A stretch of 64,000 nucleotides of DNA, from the NCBI GenBank assembly GCA_030998015.1, contig JARWMV010000249.1:806001-870000 (forward strand), written 5' to 3'. A program made the translations under genes and the position numbers. The stretch is from Ceratorhiza oryzae-sativae. Its lineage: Eukaryota > Basidiomycota > Agaricomycetes > Cantharellales > Ceratobasidiaceae. Below the pieces are notes generated by a model. It had not been told where the DNA came from, searched no databases, and saw only the letters and a program-made list of their open reading frames with translations. Below, piece by piece: positions 24,510 to 34,851 of the stretch. Positions within the stretch are counted from its first letter, which is position 1, and every line of letters begins with the position of its first letter.

Positions 24510-25156
24510 CAAAAGTCCCAGATTCTTACCTTGGGGGTGCAAGGAGCGTCATTGCTCGGATTTTCTGTGTTGACCATAGGACAGTCAACCGAATCTATCG
24601 TCATTATCTCAAACCATGTGATACATATCCTCAGGTCGTTTCTACTGGCCATCCATGCAAAATGACAGCCAGGGATGATTGGTACGCTGTCATCGGCCTT
24701 GCCAAACTGCGTCACGACAATGCTACCGAGCTTCAGCGCCAGTATTTCCACCATCTACACCCCGAGACAATTTTCTGCCACCTTCGAGAGCTTGGCCTAA
24801 TGGCCTGTAGATGGCGCCATGTACCTTTCCTAACAAGAAAGCAAAGATCGGCTTGCCGGAGCTGGCCTACCTAGCATTTATCCTGGGACACTCTTCGGTG
24901 GGTCCAAGTCATACTTTCAGATGAATCAAAATTCAATGTACTTTCATCAGATGGGATCGAATATGTCTCGAGGCACCCAGGGCAGGTCTATGATCCATAC
25001 TATATCCAGAAAACTATTAAACATGGGGGCGGGAGTGTCATTGTGTGGGGGTGCATCAGCTAGAAGGGAGTAAGCCAGCTTCGTCAGATTGACAGCATCA
25101 TCAACTCAGAGTTATACAGAGCAATACTAAAGGAAGAGCTCCTTGGGACCCTGAAG
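24510..25156 (+). pseudogene. Tc1/mariner transposase fragment (N-terminal and first catalytic part)
   Basis: Reading frames give VNRIYRHYLKPCDTYPQV, TARDDWYAVIGLAKLRH and LTRKQRSACRSW (paired helix-turn-helix region), then WDTLRWVQVILSDESKFN with the first catalytic Asp, then GGGSVIVWGCIS. Stops and a frame change interrupt it. It ends abruptly at TA (25155-25156), exactly where CAGTATGGGACAAAA begins, the terminus of another Tc1 copy, so a second element apparently jumped into it. The remaining C-terminal part was not found in the window. Confidence 0.68.
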
Positions 25157-25619
25157 TACAGTATGGGACAAAAAGGTTTGCGTGTTTTGATCATAAAGTT
25201 TAAAACACGTATTACTCCTCGACAAGGCCACAAGGTATGATGTAAGCGGTACCAATCGATAGTATATGACCTTAGCTACAAAAAGAATATACATGCGACC
25301 CGTTTGGTCTACAAACGGTGGATTTATAGATGAAACAAGACATGAGAAACACTCAAACCATTTTGTCCCTTGCATGCAACAAAAATTGTTCATGTAAATT
25401 ATTGAGAAGGACCACTTTTTGCTTTCAAAACCTTAGCCATACGTTTGGGCATGCCAGCTATTAACTTTTGGCAATAATCCTCACCAAAATTGTCCTGAAC
25501 TGCTTGAACCTGATCCCATAGTTCCATGATCCCACCCAGGGGGTGTTCATACTCTCCAAGATGTTGTTTCAGCTCAGCCCATAGGTTCTTGATGGGGTTA
25601 AGGTCAGGAGACATAGCTG

Positions 25620-27591
25620 TAAGGATGTCACCTGAGAAACTGGCAGCCAGTATATCAGTGTTCTGCAGGTAAAAATACCTGCAAATACCTGCTGTAGGGT
25701 GCTGGTGCTGGTATGGCTAAAACTGTGTGGGAAACCAGGTGGGAAATCTGCAGTAACCTGCAAATAAGTGCCAGGATACTTGCAGATACCTGCATGGTGA
25801 GAATATGATGAACAGTAACAATGAGAGTGGAAAAAGGTGAAAGTACACTGCAAAGGAAGTTCAGGGTGACACAAACATCACCACAATTGAATATGAGTGA
25901 TACCATAAAATAGAAAAAAATCAGGGCATTCGAAATATGTATATCAATCACTGTAATAAAAAATTTTAGAGGTCAAATCACAGCAAACACTGTGGGTAAA
26001 ATAATGAGCCCAAAGCATGTGCTAATGAATATCTTAAAAACCAAGGCAATACACAACATATATATGAATTGATGCACCTAAGCTAGCTGAGCTCAACAAG
26101 CACACTCTCAGAGCCATAGACCCAGTGTAGTGCAAGCTATACGCAGTTTATAGGGGGCAGAACCCCTGTGTCATGACCTAGACCATGATGCAGAAATTAT
26201 TATGATTTTGGACAAGTCCTGTTTAATCAGATATATGCATAGAATTACTTACATGAGATCACATGACATTGTTATTGTTTACACTCTGTTTGTATCTTCC
26301 AGAATATTCTGTTACATGGCACCATTCTGATATCATATGATAGTTGTCTTGCACCATGGTGTATTTGATATTAGCTACTTGTATGAATATATAAGGGAGA
26401 GTCTGAGAGCCTTAAGCCTCAGAACTCAACCTCCTGTTGTATTCCTCTACTACCTGTGAGACACATAGTCAAGCAGCCCTTGCCCAGCTCTCTTTAGAGC
26501 ATAGTGCCCTTACTATAAGTCTTCCTCCATGTGTCTTATTGCAACCCACATCCTTGTTGCATGTTTACCTCTGGACGTTGTGACTTAGACCTCTGGCATC
26601 ATTGCCTATAGGTCTCCCATTGCCCACTTAGACATTTGGGTTATCTCCTCAGGTTGTAGCTCTGACACCCTGAGAGTGCCACAAGCACTAGTATTTCCCA
26701 CTGTGCAAACATCACTCCTGTGTACCCAATGAATGTGAACATGTTACAAGATGTGCTATTCAAAATTTCAGTCCAATTGGACAAGATTCAGTGGGGGAAA
26801 TTGGGGAAACATGCCCCTGAGTACTGAAACCTAAGTCAACCCCTGTGTGCACACTTTCTGAGGGGATTTGAGGTAGATCAGATGTGTCAGATTGACTCAG
26901 AGGGCCATCTTAACTTAGCAAAGTGTGCTGTAGCATTGATCTTGTGTTGTATATCATGGGTTCACCTTTGCAGACCCAGGGCAACAGCTATAATGCTGGA
27001 GATGTCAGCAGAGAAGGTCAGTTCATAGGTGTGCAGCCCACCTGTGAGTAGTACTCTATTTGAGAGAGGGGTTTTTGGGCACTCTGAATCGATTGGTGGT
27101 GTTGGATTCACCTGAATATGCCTCCTTGATTCTAGAACAGGGGCTGCACTCACCAGGCTATTATTTTCCATCATTCATTAGCTGCGATCTCCTCAATGCA
27201 ATTTTTCTCAGATATGATATATACATCGTTGGAATGCCTCGATTTATGCGCATTTTATGAATACTTTACCTTATGATTGTGATGACTTTTGTAAAACAGC
27301 CCCCCTTTTAATGCATTTGTCTGAACACCATTTGCCTTGCAGAGAGCACTCAAATTGTTTGTACATAATATGTAATATATTGTTGGGAAGCTAGGATTTT
27401 CCTCTATTTAATGGTATATATATGAACATGCTGCAATAACTTTTTGCAGCAGGTATACACACCTGCAGGTTACTGCAGGTATTCTGGCATTCCCACTGCA
27501 GGTGAGGGTGCAGGTGCAGGTCTCAGCTCTGGGGTACCAGTTACTGGCTGCAGGTGCAGGTTTCCTGCAGATTTCCCACACAACATCTCTA
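25620..27591. mobile_element. Non-autonomous hAT-like element, 1.97 kb
   Basis: It is flanked by an exact 8-bp duplication CATAGCTG (25612-25619 and 27592-27599), the size hAT elements make. The ends form a short imperfect inverted repeat (TAAGGATGTC against TAGAGATGTT). Both subterminal regions are packed with CCTGCA / TGCAGG motifs in both orientations (25660-25800 and 27430-27575), as in hAT subterminal transposase-binding repeats. There is no transposase gene inside. It carries a solo LTR (26169-26667) and is AT-rich and poor in CpG. Confidence 0.72.
26169..26667 (+). repeat. Solo LTR, family A (old copy)
   Basis: It begins TGTCATGACCTAGACCATGA and ends GTAGCTCTGACA, with 5-bp duplications CCCTG at 26164-26168 and 26668-26672. 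It shares the TATATAAGGGAGAGTCTGAG region and the CCTCTGGC block with the LTRs of the intact chromovirus at 28.6-34.8 kb, but is clearly diverged. Confidence 0.85.
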
Positions 27592-28021
27592 CATAGCTGG
27601 CCACTCAAGTAACTCAATACCATGGTCTTTGATCCAGTTAAGACACACTTTGGCTTTGTGGGAGCTAGTGTTGTCTTGCTGAAATATCACCTCCCCAGGC
27701 TCTATTCCCAAATGCTCCATGTTATGACCTGCACAGACAGCCATAACATGACAAGAGAATTAGCTGATAATTTATTGCATTTTCTCCTAAGTCAAACAAG
27801 CCATAAACATAGTCACATGACCTTGGCTTTTTTTTTTTTTTTTTTACATTCAATTTTAACGAGCTACATGAACACATCGGTCAAACCGCTCAGGACACAG
27901 TCTGGGAAACAGGAAGGAGCAGCCCTAAGGGTGGGGAACATCAGCGAGGCAGGAGAAATAACAGGGGCGTGTACAGGGGGGAACAAAAAGTAGGGCCCAA
28001 AGGCAAAGTGGACACGATGAA

Positions 28022-28604
28022 CTAGATAGTAACTGAGTCGGTATAATTAACTTTGCGGAACGCAGAAGTGAGTTTCAAGAAAGTGGCCATAACCTGAAGG
28101 CCTGCGATGGTGCCGAACAGGTCGGATAGGAGCAGAGGCTTGGAGGCCTTGCGTAGAATGTGACGGTGCGTGTCCCACAGCGTGCACTCCCTGAGCACGT
28201 GCGAGATCGTTTGCCTGGTCTGAAAATCGCATTGACATTCCGCCATATTGCCCCCCAGCAGCAGTGACGTGAGGTTGAAGCGGTTGTAGTAGTTGCCAAA
28301 GAATCCGTGTCCGAGGACGATCTGGATGAGGCGACAGTGTACAGCCCTTTCTCCTGTATACCCGGTGTGGAACTTGTGAAGTTTCCAAGTTGGGGCGCAG
28401 TTGAGAGAGATCCGAACATGATCGGAGTGGGGTTCGGACTTCCACCTATGACCCCAGCGTGAGACGGCTCTAGATTTAGCCCTGGCCTTGGCCCAAGCTA
28501 TGGTGCGGCTAAACAGTGGGGTGGGCGTTAGAGAAGTCGCTTTGAGTGCTAGGGTGTCTGCACACTCGTTGCCTGCAATTTTTGCGTGGCCTTTGACCCA
28601 TTGG
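28022..28604 (-). pseudogene. LINE ORF2, C-terminal part (end of RNase H and tail)
   Basis: It reads WVKGHAKIAGNECADTLA, continuing directly from TVTVQ at 34852 once the inserted chromovirus is removed, then SRTIAWAKARAKSRAV and a Cys/His region (CQCDFQTRQTISHVLRECTLW). That C-x-C...H...C pattern is the usual ORF2 end of fungal LINEs. It stops at 28022, about 180 bases before the poly(A). Confidence 0.8.
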
Positions 28605-29114
28605 TGTCAAAGCTACGACCTGAACAGTAACGTCAAACACCTAAGTGGTGATGACAAGCCTATGGGCAGCGATGCCGGAGGCTTTACTGACAACGTCTAA
28701 GGTGGGACGTGCAGTGAAGGTGCGATAAGACGCAAGATAGTAGGGTAGTAGGTGCGCTTGTCCTTAAGAGGACTGGGCAGGGACTATGGACTGGTAAGTC
28801 ACACAGGTAGTAGAAGGGGTACGACAGGAGGTCGAGTTCTGAGGCCTAAGGCTCTCAGACTCTCCCTTATATATTCATGGCCGAGGCAGTACAAATCAAA
28901 TACCAGGACCAATAAGAAGCTAACAGTGCCACGTCACTATAGAACATTCCGGTAACACCAAACATTGAGTCAACAACAACAAGGTCACGTGACATGAAGG
29001 TAAATAAACCGCATATATCTGAATAAACGGGACTTGTCCAAAACATCGTAAAAAGGAAGTTATAAAATATAGAAAATTCATAATAAAATCGTGCTCATGG
29101 TCTAGGCCATGACA
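28605..29114 (-). repeat. 3' LTR of chromovirus 1
   Basis: TG...CA termini on the coding strand (starts TGTCATGGCCTAGACCATGA). It includes a TATA box and the R segment AGAACTCGACCT (complement of 28829-28840). Confidence 0.93.
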
Positions 29115-29125
29115 CTTCCCCCCCA

Positions 29126-32100
29126 TTAAGGCCCAGGCGCGTCAGGGTGATCTTGGTGGAACTTGGATAATGCTTCTGGTGCATTCTTGAGATGGGCCTT
29201 AGGTTCCCAACTATTTTCTTCTGCGCCGTAGCCTTTCCAGCTGACATAATATTCAAGTCTCCGACCGACTTTGCGTGAGTCCAGGATACGCTCTACTTCA
29301 TATTGTTCCTCTCCTTCAGGGGTTATTACTGTGGGTACTGGGGCAGGGTCCCTTTGGTAATCGTCCACTGGTTTAGGATACAGAAGGGCAGTATGGAAAA
29401 CCGGGTATATTTTCATGGACTTGGGCAAATCCAATTTAAATGTATATTTCCCGATTTGTTCAACGACCTTGTAGGGACCGAAGCGCCTATTATCCAACTT
29501 TTTGGATGGTCGGATGGTTTTGATATTTGATCCGTCTAAGAAAACCTTTGAGCCTACTTCGATCTTGGTTGCCTCACGATGCTTCCGGTTGTAGTATTCG
29601 GAGTAAGTACGATTTGCAATCGTGAGTGCAGCCTTGGCCTCTTCATGGATAGTTTTGAGGTGATCGGCATATTCATCGGCTTGAGGGACACTGCTTCCTT
29701 TGGTATTTCCGACTGTGAAGTCTGGATTGTAGCCATAGCAGGCAAAGAATGGAGTATGTTTTGATCCAGCATGTTTCCCATTGTTATACGCAAATTCCCC
29801 AAGGGGTAGCGCCGCAACCCAGTCCGTCTGCCGATGGTTTATATAATGACGCAGATAGATTTTGATGAACTGGTTGAGTCTTTCACTTTGACCATCTACC
29901 TGTGGTCGGTAGGCCGTGGAGTAATGTGGCTCTATACCGAGGCGACTGTATACTTGGCGTAGGAATTTGGCGTTGAAGTTGGGGCCGCGGTCAGAGATTG
30001 TTTTTCGGGGAAGTCCATGTAGTTTCCAGACAAAGTTTACAAACAGGTTTGCGACATCTACCGCAGTGGCGTTTGAGTGAGTTGGTATAAAGTGCACCAT
30101 CTTCGATAAATGATCAACCACTGTGAGTATTGCGTCATACCCTTCAGACATTGGCAATCCGACAATCAGGTCATAAGTGATTTCCTCCCAGGGTTTATTG
30201 GGTAAGTCTATAGGTTGGAGTAATCCTGGAGGAGCCTGATTTGAATGCTTGTTGCGGATGCACGAGTCGCATGCCTGGACATATTTGACGATGGACTTTT
30301 TCATTCCCGACCAATAGTAATCCCTTGATACAAGATCTAAGGTTCGGAAGTGCCCTGGGTGCCCTGCTGCAGGATTATCATGCCGGCTTTCTACTACTGC
30401 ACGTCTGATTTCCAACTCGCTTGGTACATAGATTCGGTCGTGATAGTACAGCAAGTCATTTTCAAGACGCCAGCCTTTAACCGGAATGTTTTCCTCGAGG
30501 GACTTGAGGATCTTGGATATGGACTTATCATCTGGTAATGCATCCCTTATCATGTCATTGAGGGAGTGGTCAGTCAGAATTGCCGAAATGAAAAGCTCGG
30601 GGCTGATAAGCGGCGGGATTTCACCCCCCTCTTTGAGTGCCTGTTCCCGGAGGTCTTCTCGACGGGAGAGGATGTCCGCTTTGCCATTTTGTGCCCCTGA
30701 GCGGTATTTGATCCTATAATTATAATCGGCTAGGAATCCCATCCACCTTGCTTGTCTTCGATTCAGTTCCCTTTTTGTCTGGAAGAATTCCAAGTTCTTG
30801 TGATCCAACAGTACTTTAATTGGGATTACTGATCCTTCGAGCAGGTGACGCCATTCTTTGAACGCCCTTATCATTGCCAGCAACTCTTTGTCATGTATAT
30901 CGTAGTTTCGTTCAGCTGGTGATAGGGTTTTGGAATAAAATGCCACTGGATGTAATTTTCCGTCCTTGCCTAACTGATTGAGGATTGCACCAGTGGCATA
31001 GTCAGAAGCGTCACATTCCAGGGTGAATTCCTTGGTGACGTCAGGTTGGATGAGGATGGGGGATTCTACTAGGGCTCTTTTAAGAATGTTAAATGAGCTT
31101 TCTTCGTTTTGACCCCACCGCCAAGGATTTTCTTTGCGGAGTAATTGGTAGAGCGGATATGCTCGTCCAGCAAAGTCCTCAATGAATTTGCGGTAGTAGT
31201 TCACGAATCCTAGGAATTCCTGAACGCCTTTCACGGTTTTTGGTGTTGCCCAATTCACCGCTTCCATGATTTTTGCCGGGTTAGCTCGGACTCCTTCGCC
31301 GTTAGCGATGACGCCTAGATATTCCACTTCAGGAGCATTAAACACGCATTTAGACAAGTTGCAGTATAGTTGATGAAGCCTTAATCGGCGTAGTACTTCT
31401 GCGACATGCTTGGCGTGATCTTCCGGGTTTTTCGAGAATATAAGGATGTCGTCTAGGTATACAATTACGTAGACGTCTAGAATATCTCGGAAGATTTCAT
31501 TCATGAAGTTCTGGAACGCGGCCGGAGCGTTGCATAGTCCAAACGGCATTACCAGGTATTCGAACAGACCGTACTTTGTTTTGAACGCGGTTTTCCATTT
31601 GTCGCCTTCCTTAATCCAAACAAGATTATAACCCCATTTCAGATCCAAGGTAGTGAAAACTTGTGCACCCCGTAATTTTTCCACCAACATAGATATTAGT
31701 GGAATGGGGTACGAGTTTTTAACTGTATTTTCATTAAGCACACGATAGTCGACACACATTCTCCTGTTGCCATTCTTTTTGGGTACAAAGATCACCGGGG
31801 AGCTATAACGTGACTTGGATGGTCTAATTAATCCTTTGTCAAGCTGCTCTTTGAGTATCCAGCAAAGTTCTTCATCATCCAAAGGGCGTAAGGGATATAC
31901 GGGTCCTTTCACTGGTTTTTGGGGATCTTGGAGGACTATCTCCAGATCATATGGGCGATGGGGAGGTAATTCCGTCACCACATCATCATCTGCAAAAACA
32001 TCCGAATAGTCTCGGTATTTGACTGGGATGCCTTCAAGTGGTTTTGAAGCCACGACACCTCCAGGGTCCCTTTGGATGCCTTCAAGAGGTTGGAATACCT

Positions 32101-32620
32101 CAACACCTCCAAGGTCAGATTCAAACGGATCCAAATGACCACCAATATTGCCAAAGACTACATTTGACGTGGGAACACAATTTTTAATACAAAAGGCAGA
32201 ATTAAAATCGACACGTTTTATCGGCCAGTCAATATGAGGATTATGTAACTTGAGCCATGACATTCCTAGTACTAAACTATGTCTACCTATGTCTGCTACG
32301 TTACAAACCAACTGCTCTTTATGACTACCAATTTCGAGTATAAATGTACATTCCGAATCGACAAGTCCAGAACTGATTTCATGACCATCAATAACTTTTA
32401 ATTTTTTTGGGTTTTTCTTTTTATGAGTTGGTATTTTGTATTCTGAGACAAGGCGTGGGTGGATGAAGCAAGATGAAGCTCCTGAATCTATCATGGCCCA
32501 TCCATGCAGTCTCTTCATACGATTCAAACTTTTACTATCAGGAGCGGTCTGGACTGGAGATGCGATAAAGAATATATTTAAAGGAGATACGTTATCTACA
32601 GCATAAATTTCCAGGTCCAT
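29126..32620 (-). CDS. pol: Chromovirus 1 Pol (protease, RT, RNase H, integrase, chromodomain)
   Basis: From the first ATG the frame is 1164 codons. Protease shows MIDSGASSCFIH near residue 40; reverse transcriptase has YLDDILIFSK; RNase H has TLECDASDYATGAIL; the integrase zinc finger (H-H-C-C) ends in CDSCIRNKH; the integrase core has TYDLIVGLP, ISDRGPNFNAKF and VDGQSERLNQ; a C-terminal chromodomain reads ERILDSRKVG then YYVSWKGYGAEENSWEP. Pol lies in the -1 frame relative to gag and stays open upstream to 32680, overlapping the last 25 bases of gag; the slippery-like heptamer G-GAA-AAC (32674-32668) is within the overlap. The chromodomain is expected to direct integration to methylated-histone chromatin. 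Confidence 0.93.
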   Translation of the reverse strand: MDLEIYAVDNVSPLNIFFIASPVQTAPDSKSLNRMKRLHGWAMIDSGASSCFIHPRLVSEYKIPTHKKKNPKKLKVIDGHEISSGLVDSECTFILEIGSHKEQLVCNVADIGRHSLVLGMSWLKLHNPHIDWPIKRVDFNSAFCIKNCVPTSNVVFGNIGGHLDPFESDLGGVEVFQPLEGIQRDPGGVVASKPLEGIPVKYRDYSDVFADDDVVTELPPHRPYDLEIVLQDPQKPVKGPVYPLRPLDDEELCWILKEQLDKGLIRPSKSRYSSPVIFVPKKNGNRRMCVDYRVLNENTVKNSYPIPLISMLVEKLRGAQVFTTLDLKWGYNLVWIKEGDKWKTAFKTKYGLFEYLVMPFGLCNAPAAFQNFMNEIFRDILDVYVIVYLDDILIFSKNPEDHAKHVAEVLRRLRLHQLYCNLSKCVFNAPEVEYLGVIANGEGVRANPAKIMEAVNWATPKTVKGVQEFLGFVNYYRKFIEDFAGRAYPLYQLLRKENPWRWGQNEESSFNILKRALVESPILIQPDVTKEFTLECDASDYATGAILNQLGKDGKLHPVAFYSKTLSPAERNYDIHDKELLAMIRAFKEWRHLLEGSVIPIKVLLDHKNLEFFQTKRELNRRQARWMGFLADYNYRIKYRSGAQNGKADILSRREDLREQALKEGGEIPPLISPELFISAILTDHSLNDMIRDALPDDKSISKILKSLEENIPVKGWRLENDLLYYHDRIYVPSELEIRRAVVESRHDNPAAGHPGHFRTLDLVSRDYYWSGMKKSIVKYVQACDSCIRNKHSNQAPPGLLQPIDLPNKPWEEITYDLIVGLPMSEGYDAILTVVDHLSKMVHFIPTHSNATAVDVANLFVNFVWKLHGLPRKTISDRGPNFNAKFLRQVYSRLGIEPHYSTAYRPQVDGQSERLNQFIKIYLRHYINHRQTDWVAALPLGEFAYNNGKHAGSKHTPFFACYGYNPDFTVGNTKGSSVPQADEYADHLKTIHEEAKAALTIANRTYSEYYNRKHREATKIEVGSKVFLDGSNIKTIRPSKKLDNRRFGPYKVVEQIGKYTFKLDLPKSMKIYPVFHTALLYPKPVDDYQRDPAPVPTVITPEGEEQYEVERILDSRKVGRRLEYYVSWKGYGAEENSWEPKAHLKNAPEALSKFHQDHPDAPGP

Positions 32621-32655
32621 GTTTGGTTCCTCTGAGACGCTTGCTCCGTCTGCGT

Positions 32656-33969
32656 TCAGAGGTCCTCGTTTTCCGACTCCTCATCAGATAAAGTGGCGCC
32701 TTGCCCTGAATAGGGTCTGGATGGGCAGGCACTTGCGATATGGCCTCTTCCTCCACAGTTATTGCAGATAAGAGGTTTTTTTCCTTTGCCTGCTGAGTCA
32801 AGATCCATGGGTCCTGGACCTGATCCTTTAGCGAGTTGGGGAGCTGGGGGAGCGACGACGATTGGATGCGCATCTTTTTGGATTTGTTTGAAGGTTGTTT
32901 CCTCAGATGATCCGTCATTCCATTTGATCGTGGGAATCGACTGTCCCTTGGCATTGCGGTTTATAGCCGCGATTGTTCCTTTGCGAGCCTTGCCATCTGA
33001 ACCAAGCGTGTACACCTTTTCCCCAACAGACATCTTTTCCCTGGCCTGGCCTTTGGGAGGAGCTGTTGACGGCGAGGTGGAAGCTTTGGTAGAGGTGCTA
33101 GCCACGTTGGAAGAGGAGGATTTGGAAGATGGATTTTGTGCCTGGAACGACTCAATACGCTGATCGATTCTGAGTGCCTTATCTGCAAGGGTTTGCAGGG
33201 TGACATTGGCAGCCATATGATCGTAGTCTTGGGCCACGAGGAATTCCTTGATTTTGACCGTGAGACCATCATAGAAGTGATCGTGAAGGGATGCGTCATT
33301 GTAGCCAAGGCCCTGGGAATATGTCTGGAAGTCCTTGAAGTATTCTTGGACCGAATTCTTTTGTTTGAGCGATTTGAATTTTGCCCTGAAGTTTTCAGTC
33401 TTGTTGGCGACGTTCCAGCGAGCGTTAAATTGGGTCCAGAAGTCATTGACATTGTGAAGCCAAGTGACTGGATTGCCATTGATAACGTCGTCTTCCAGAT
33501 AGGGTTCCAGCCATTCGTGCGCTTTGCCATCCAGGCAGGAAATAATGTAAGCGATCTGCTCATCAGCAGTCGCAGAGGGATAGGAAGTCCGCAAATAATG
33601 GGCCACCGCGACCCTGAAGGATACCGCTTTGTTCTTATCCGAACCATCAAATTTAGCAGGCGCCGATAACTTGGGTGCTCGAGTACGCGCAATAGAGGTG
33701 CTTGTACCAGGTGCTTGGACTGCAGCCTGGAGCGCGACTACATTCGTATCAAGGTTAGATAGGCTTGTATCGTGGTTCTGGAGAGTGGTGTTGATTGTGG
33801 ATAATTCAGCCGATTGTTGATTGATGAATACCGCCAGATTGTTGTTTATTGCGATCAGCGCATCCTTGATTGTTTGGGTGAATGCTAATAGGTCGGCTGG
33901 ATCGGTGGGTATTTGAATCTGGGTGGCATCGAACTGAATCCAAGCGGGGGCAGGGTTTGGTGCGGACAT
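32656..33969 (-). CDS. gag: Chromovirus 1 Gag
   Basis: The first in-frame ATG is at 33969 (MSAPNPAPAWIQFD). A predicted coiled region (INNNLAVFINQQSAELSTIN) precedes the conserved retrotransposon Gag core (RVAVAHYLRTSY, WLHNVNDFWTQFNARW, YFKDFQTYSQGLGYNDA). A single CCHC zinc knuckle lies near the end (CNNCGGRGHIASAC), then an acidic tail. The product assembles the virus-like particle. It ends TGA at 32656-32658, and pol follows in the -1 frame. Confidence 0.9.
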   Translation of the reverse strand: MSAPNPAPAWIQFDATQIQIPTDPADLLAFTQTIKDALIAINNNLAVFINQQSAELSTINTTLQNHDTSLSNLDTNVVALQAAVQAPGTSTSIARTRAPKLSAPAKFDGSDKNKAVSFRVAVAHYLRTSYPSATADEQIAYIISCLDGKAHEWLEPYLEDDVINGNPVTWLHNVNDFWTQFNARWNVANKTENFRAKFKSLKQKNSVQEYFKDFQTYSQGLGYNDASLHDHFYDGLTVKIKEFLVAQDYDHMAANVTLQTLADKALRIDQRIESFQAQNPSSKSSSSNVASTSTKASTSPSTAPPKGQAREKMSVGEKVYTLGSDGKARKGTIAAINRNAKGQSIPTIKWNDGSSEETTFKQIQKDAHPIVVAPPAPQLAKGSGPGPMDLDSAGKGKKPLICNNCGGRGHIASACPSRPYSGQGATLSDEESENEDL

Positions 33970-34322
33970 AGCTAAAAAAAGGAGTGGGATGGACAAGTAT
34001 GGTGGGTGCTCTTGAAGCCGGGATTTTCACTCTCAAACACTGTGGCTGCTCTGCTACCTAGCGTTGAACAATGACTACAACTAATCAACAAGCCTTTGAC
34101 GGGCGTGATATAGAGCGTCTTTTTTGCAAGCGGGTAGTTTGCTGTCTGCGACACGTGCGGTGATGGACAAGAGTCCTAGGGTTGGGCGATAGGTACCGTC
34201 TGCCTTGTAGACACCTGTTACTGGATAGTCTCTTTCCGCTTTTGATTATTATGCGGTCCGAGCCTTTCTCCGTTTCACAGTAGGCTAGTACAGGGGTACG
34301 TCTCAATCCCGAGTGATGAGGA

Positions 34323-34334
34323 AGAACTCGACCT
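34323..34334 (-). other. Self-priming primer-binding site of chromovirus 1
   Basis: On the coding strand the bases two nucleotides after the 5' LTR read AGGTCGAGTTCT. They are the exact complement of AGAACTCGACCT in the LTR (complement of 34561-34572), which lies about 33 nt after the TATA box start and so at the predicted 5' end of the RNA. This is the Tf1/sushi self-priming arrangement. Confidence 0.75.
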
Positions 34335-34336
34335 AA

Positions 34337-34846
34337 TGTCAAAGCTACAACCTGAACAGTAACGTCAAACACCTAAGTGGTGATGACAAGCCTATGGGCA
34401 GCGATGCCGGAGGCTTTACTGACAACGTCTAAGGTGGGACGTGCAGTGAAGGTGTGATAAGACGCAAGATAGTAGGGTAGTAGGTGCGCTTGTCCTTAAG
34501 AGGACTGGGCAGGGACTATGGACTGGTAAGTCACACAGGTAGTAGAAGGGGTACGACAGGAGGTCGAGTTCTGAGGCCTAAGGCTCTCAGACTCTCCCTT
34601 ATATATTCATGGCCGAGGCAGTACAAATCAAATACCAGGACCAATAAGAAGCTAACAGTGCCACGTCACTATAGAACATTCCGGTAACACCAAACATTGA
34701 GTCAACAACAACAAGGTCACGTGACATGAAGGTAAATAAACCGCATATATCTGAATAAACGGGACTTGTCCAAAACATCGTAAAAAGGAAGTTATAAAAT
34801 ATAGAAAATTCATAATAAAATCGTGCTCATGGTCTAGGCCATGACA
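34337..34846 (-). repeat. 5' LTR of chromovirus 1
   Basis: 510 bp, ends at the ATTGG duplication. The TATA box lies at 34599-34606 (TATATAAG on the coding strand) and the probable transcript start near 34572. No ATG occurs on the coding strand from there to the Gag start at 33969. Confidence 0.92.
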
Positions 34847-34851
34847 ATTGG

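Larger units (their letters stand above)
25157..27730 (-). pseudogene. Second Tc1/mariner copy, split by a hAT-like element
   Basis: Reading right to left, 27711-27592 encodes MEHLGIEPGEVIFQQDN and HKAKVCLNWIKDHGIELLEW; the frame continues without loss at 25619-25399 as AMSPDLNPIKNLWAELKQHL to the stop. The two halves join cleanly once the 25620-27591 insertion and its target duplication are removed. The second catalytic Asp (QQDN) is present, but the position of the catalytic Glu in Tc1 (NPIENLW) is Lys here (NPIKNLW), so this copy should be inactive. A terminus-like sequence (CAGTATGGGACAAAA) starts at 25157 next to TA, and an inverted partial copy of it (CCATTTTGTCCC) lies at about 25365-25376. 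Confidence 0.65.
28605..34846 (-). mobile_element. Chromovirus 1 (Ty3/gypsy LTR retrotransposon, family A), complete
   Basis: It has two 510-bp LTRs (28605-29114 and 34337-34846) in which I find only two differences, and a 5-bp duplication ATTGG (28600-28604, 34847-34851). gag and pol are open on the minus strand. The polypurine tract lies next to the 3' LTR (29115-29131, G-rich on the coding strand). The primer-binding site next to the 5' LTR is complementary to the element's own transcript start, not to a tRNA I recognise. Everything needed for retrotransposition appears intact; insertion into the LINE is recent. Confidence 0.93.

Noticed and set aside
32762..33669. Long frames antisense to chromovirus 1 gag (133 and 177 codons)
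   Set aside because: They mirror the coding strand's codon pattern; the sense strand has the Gag core and zinc knuckle.
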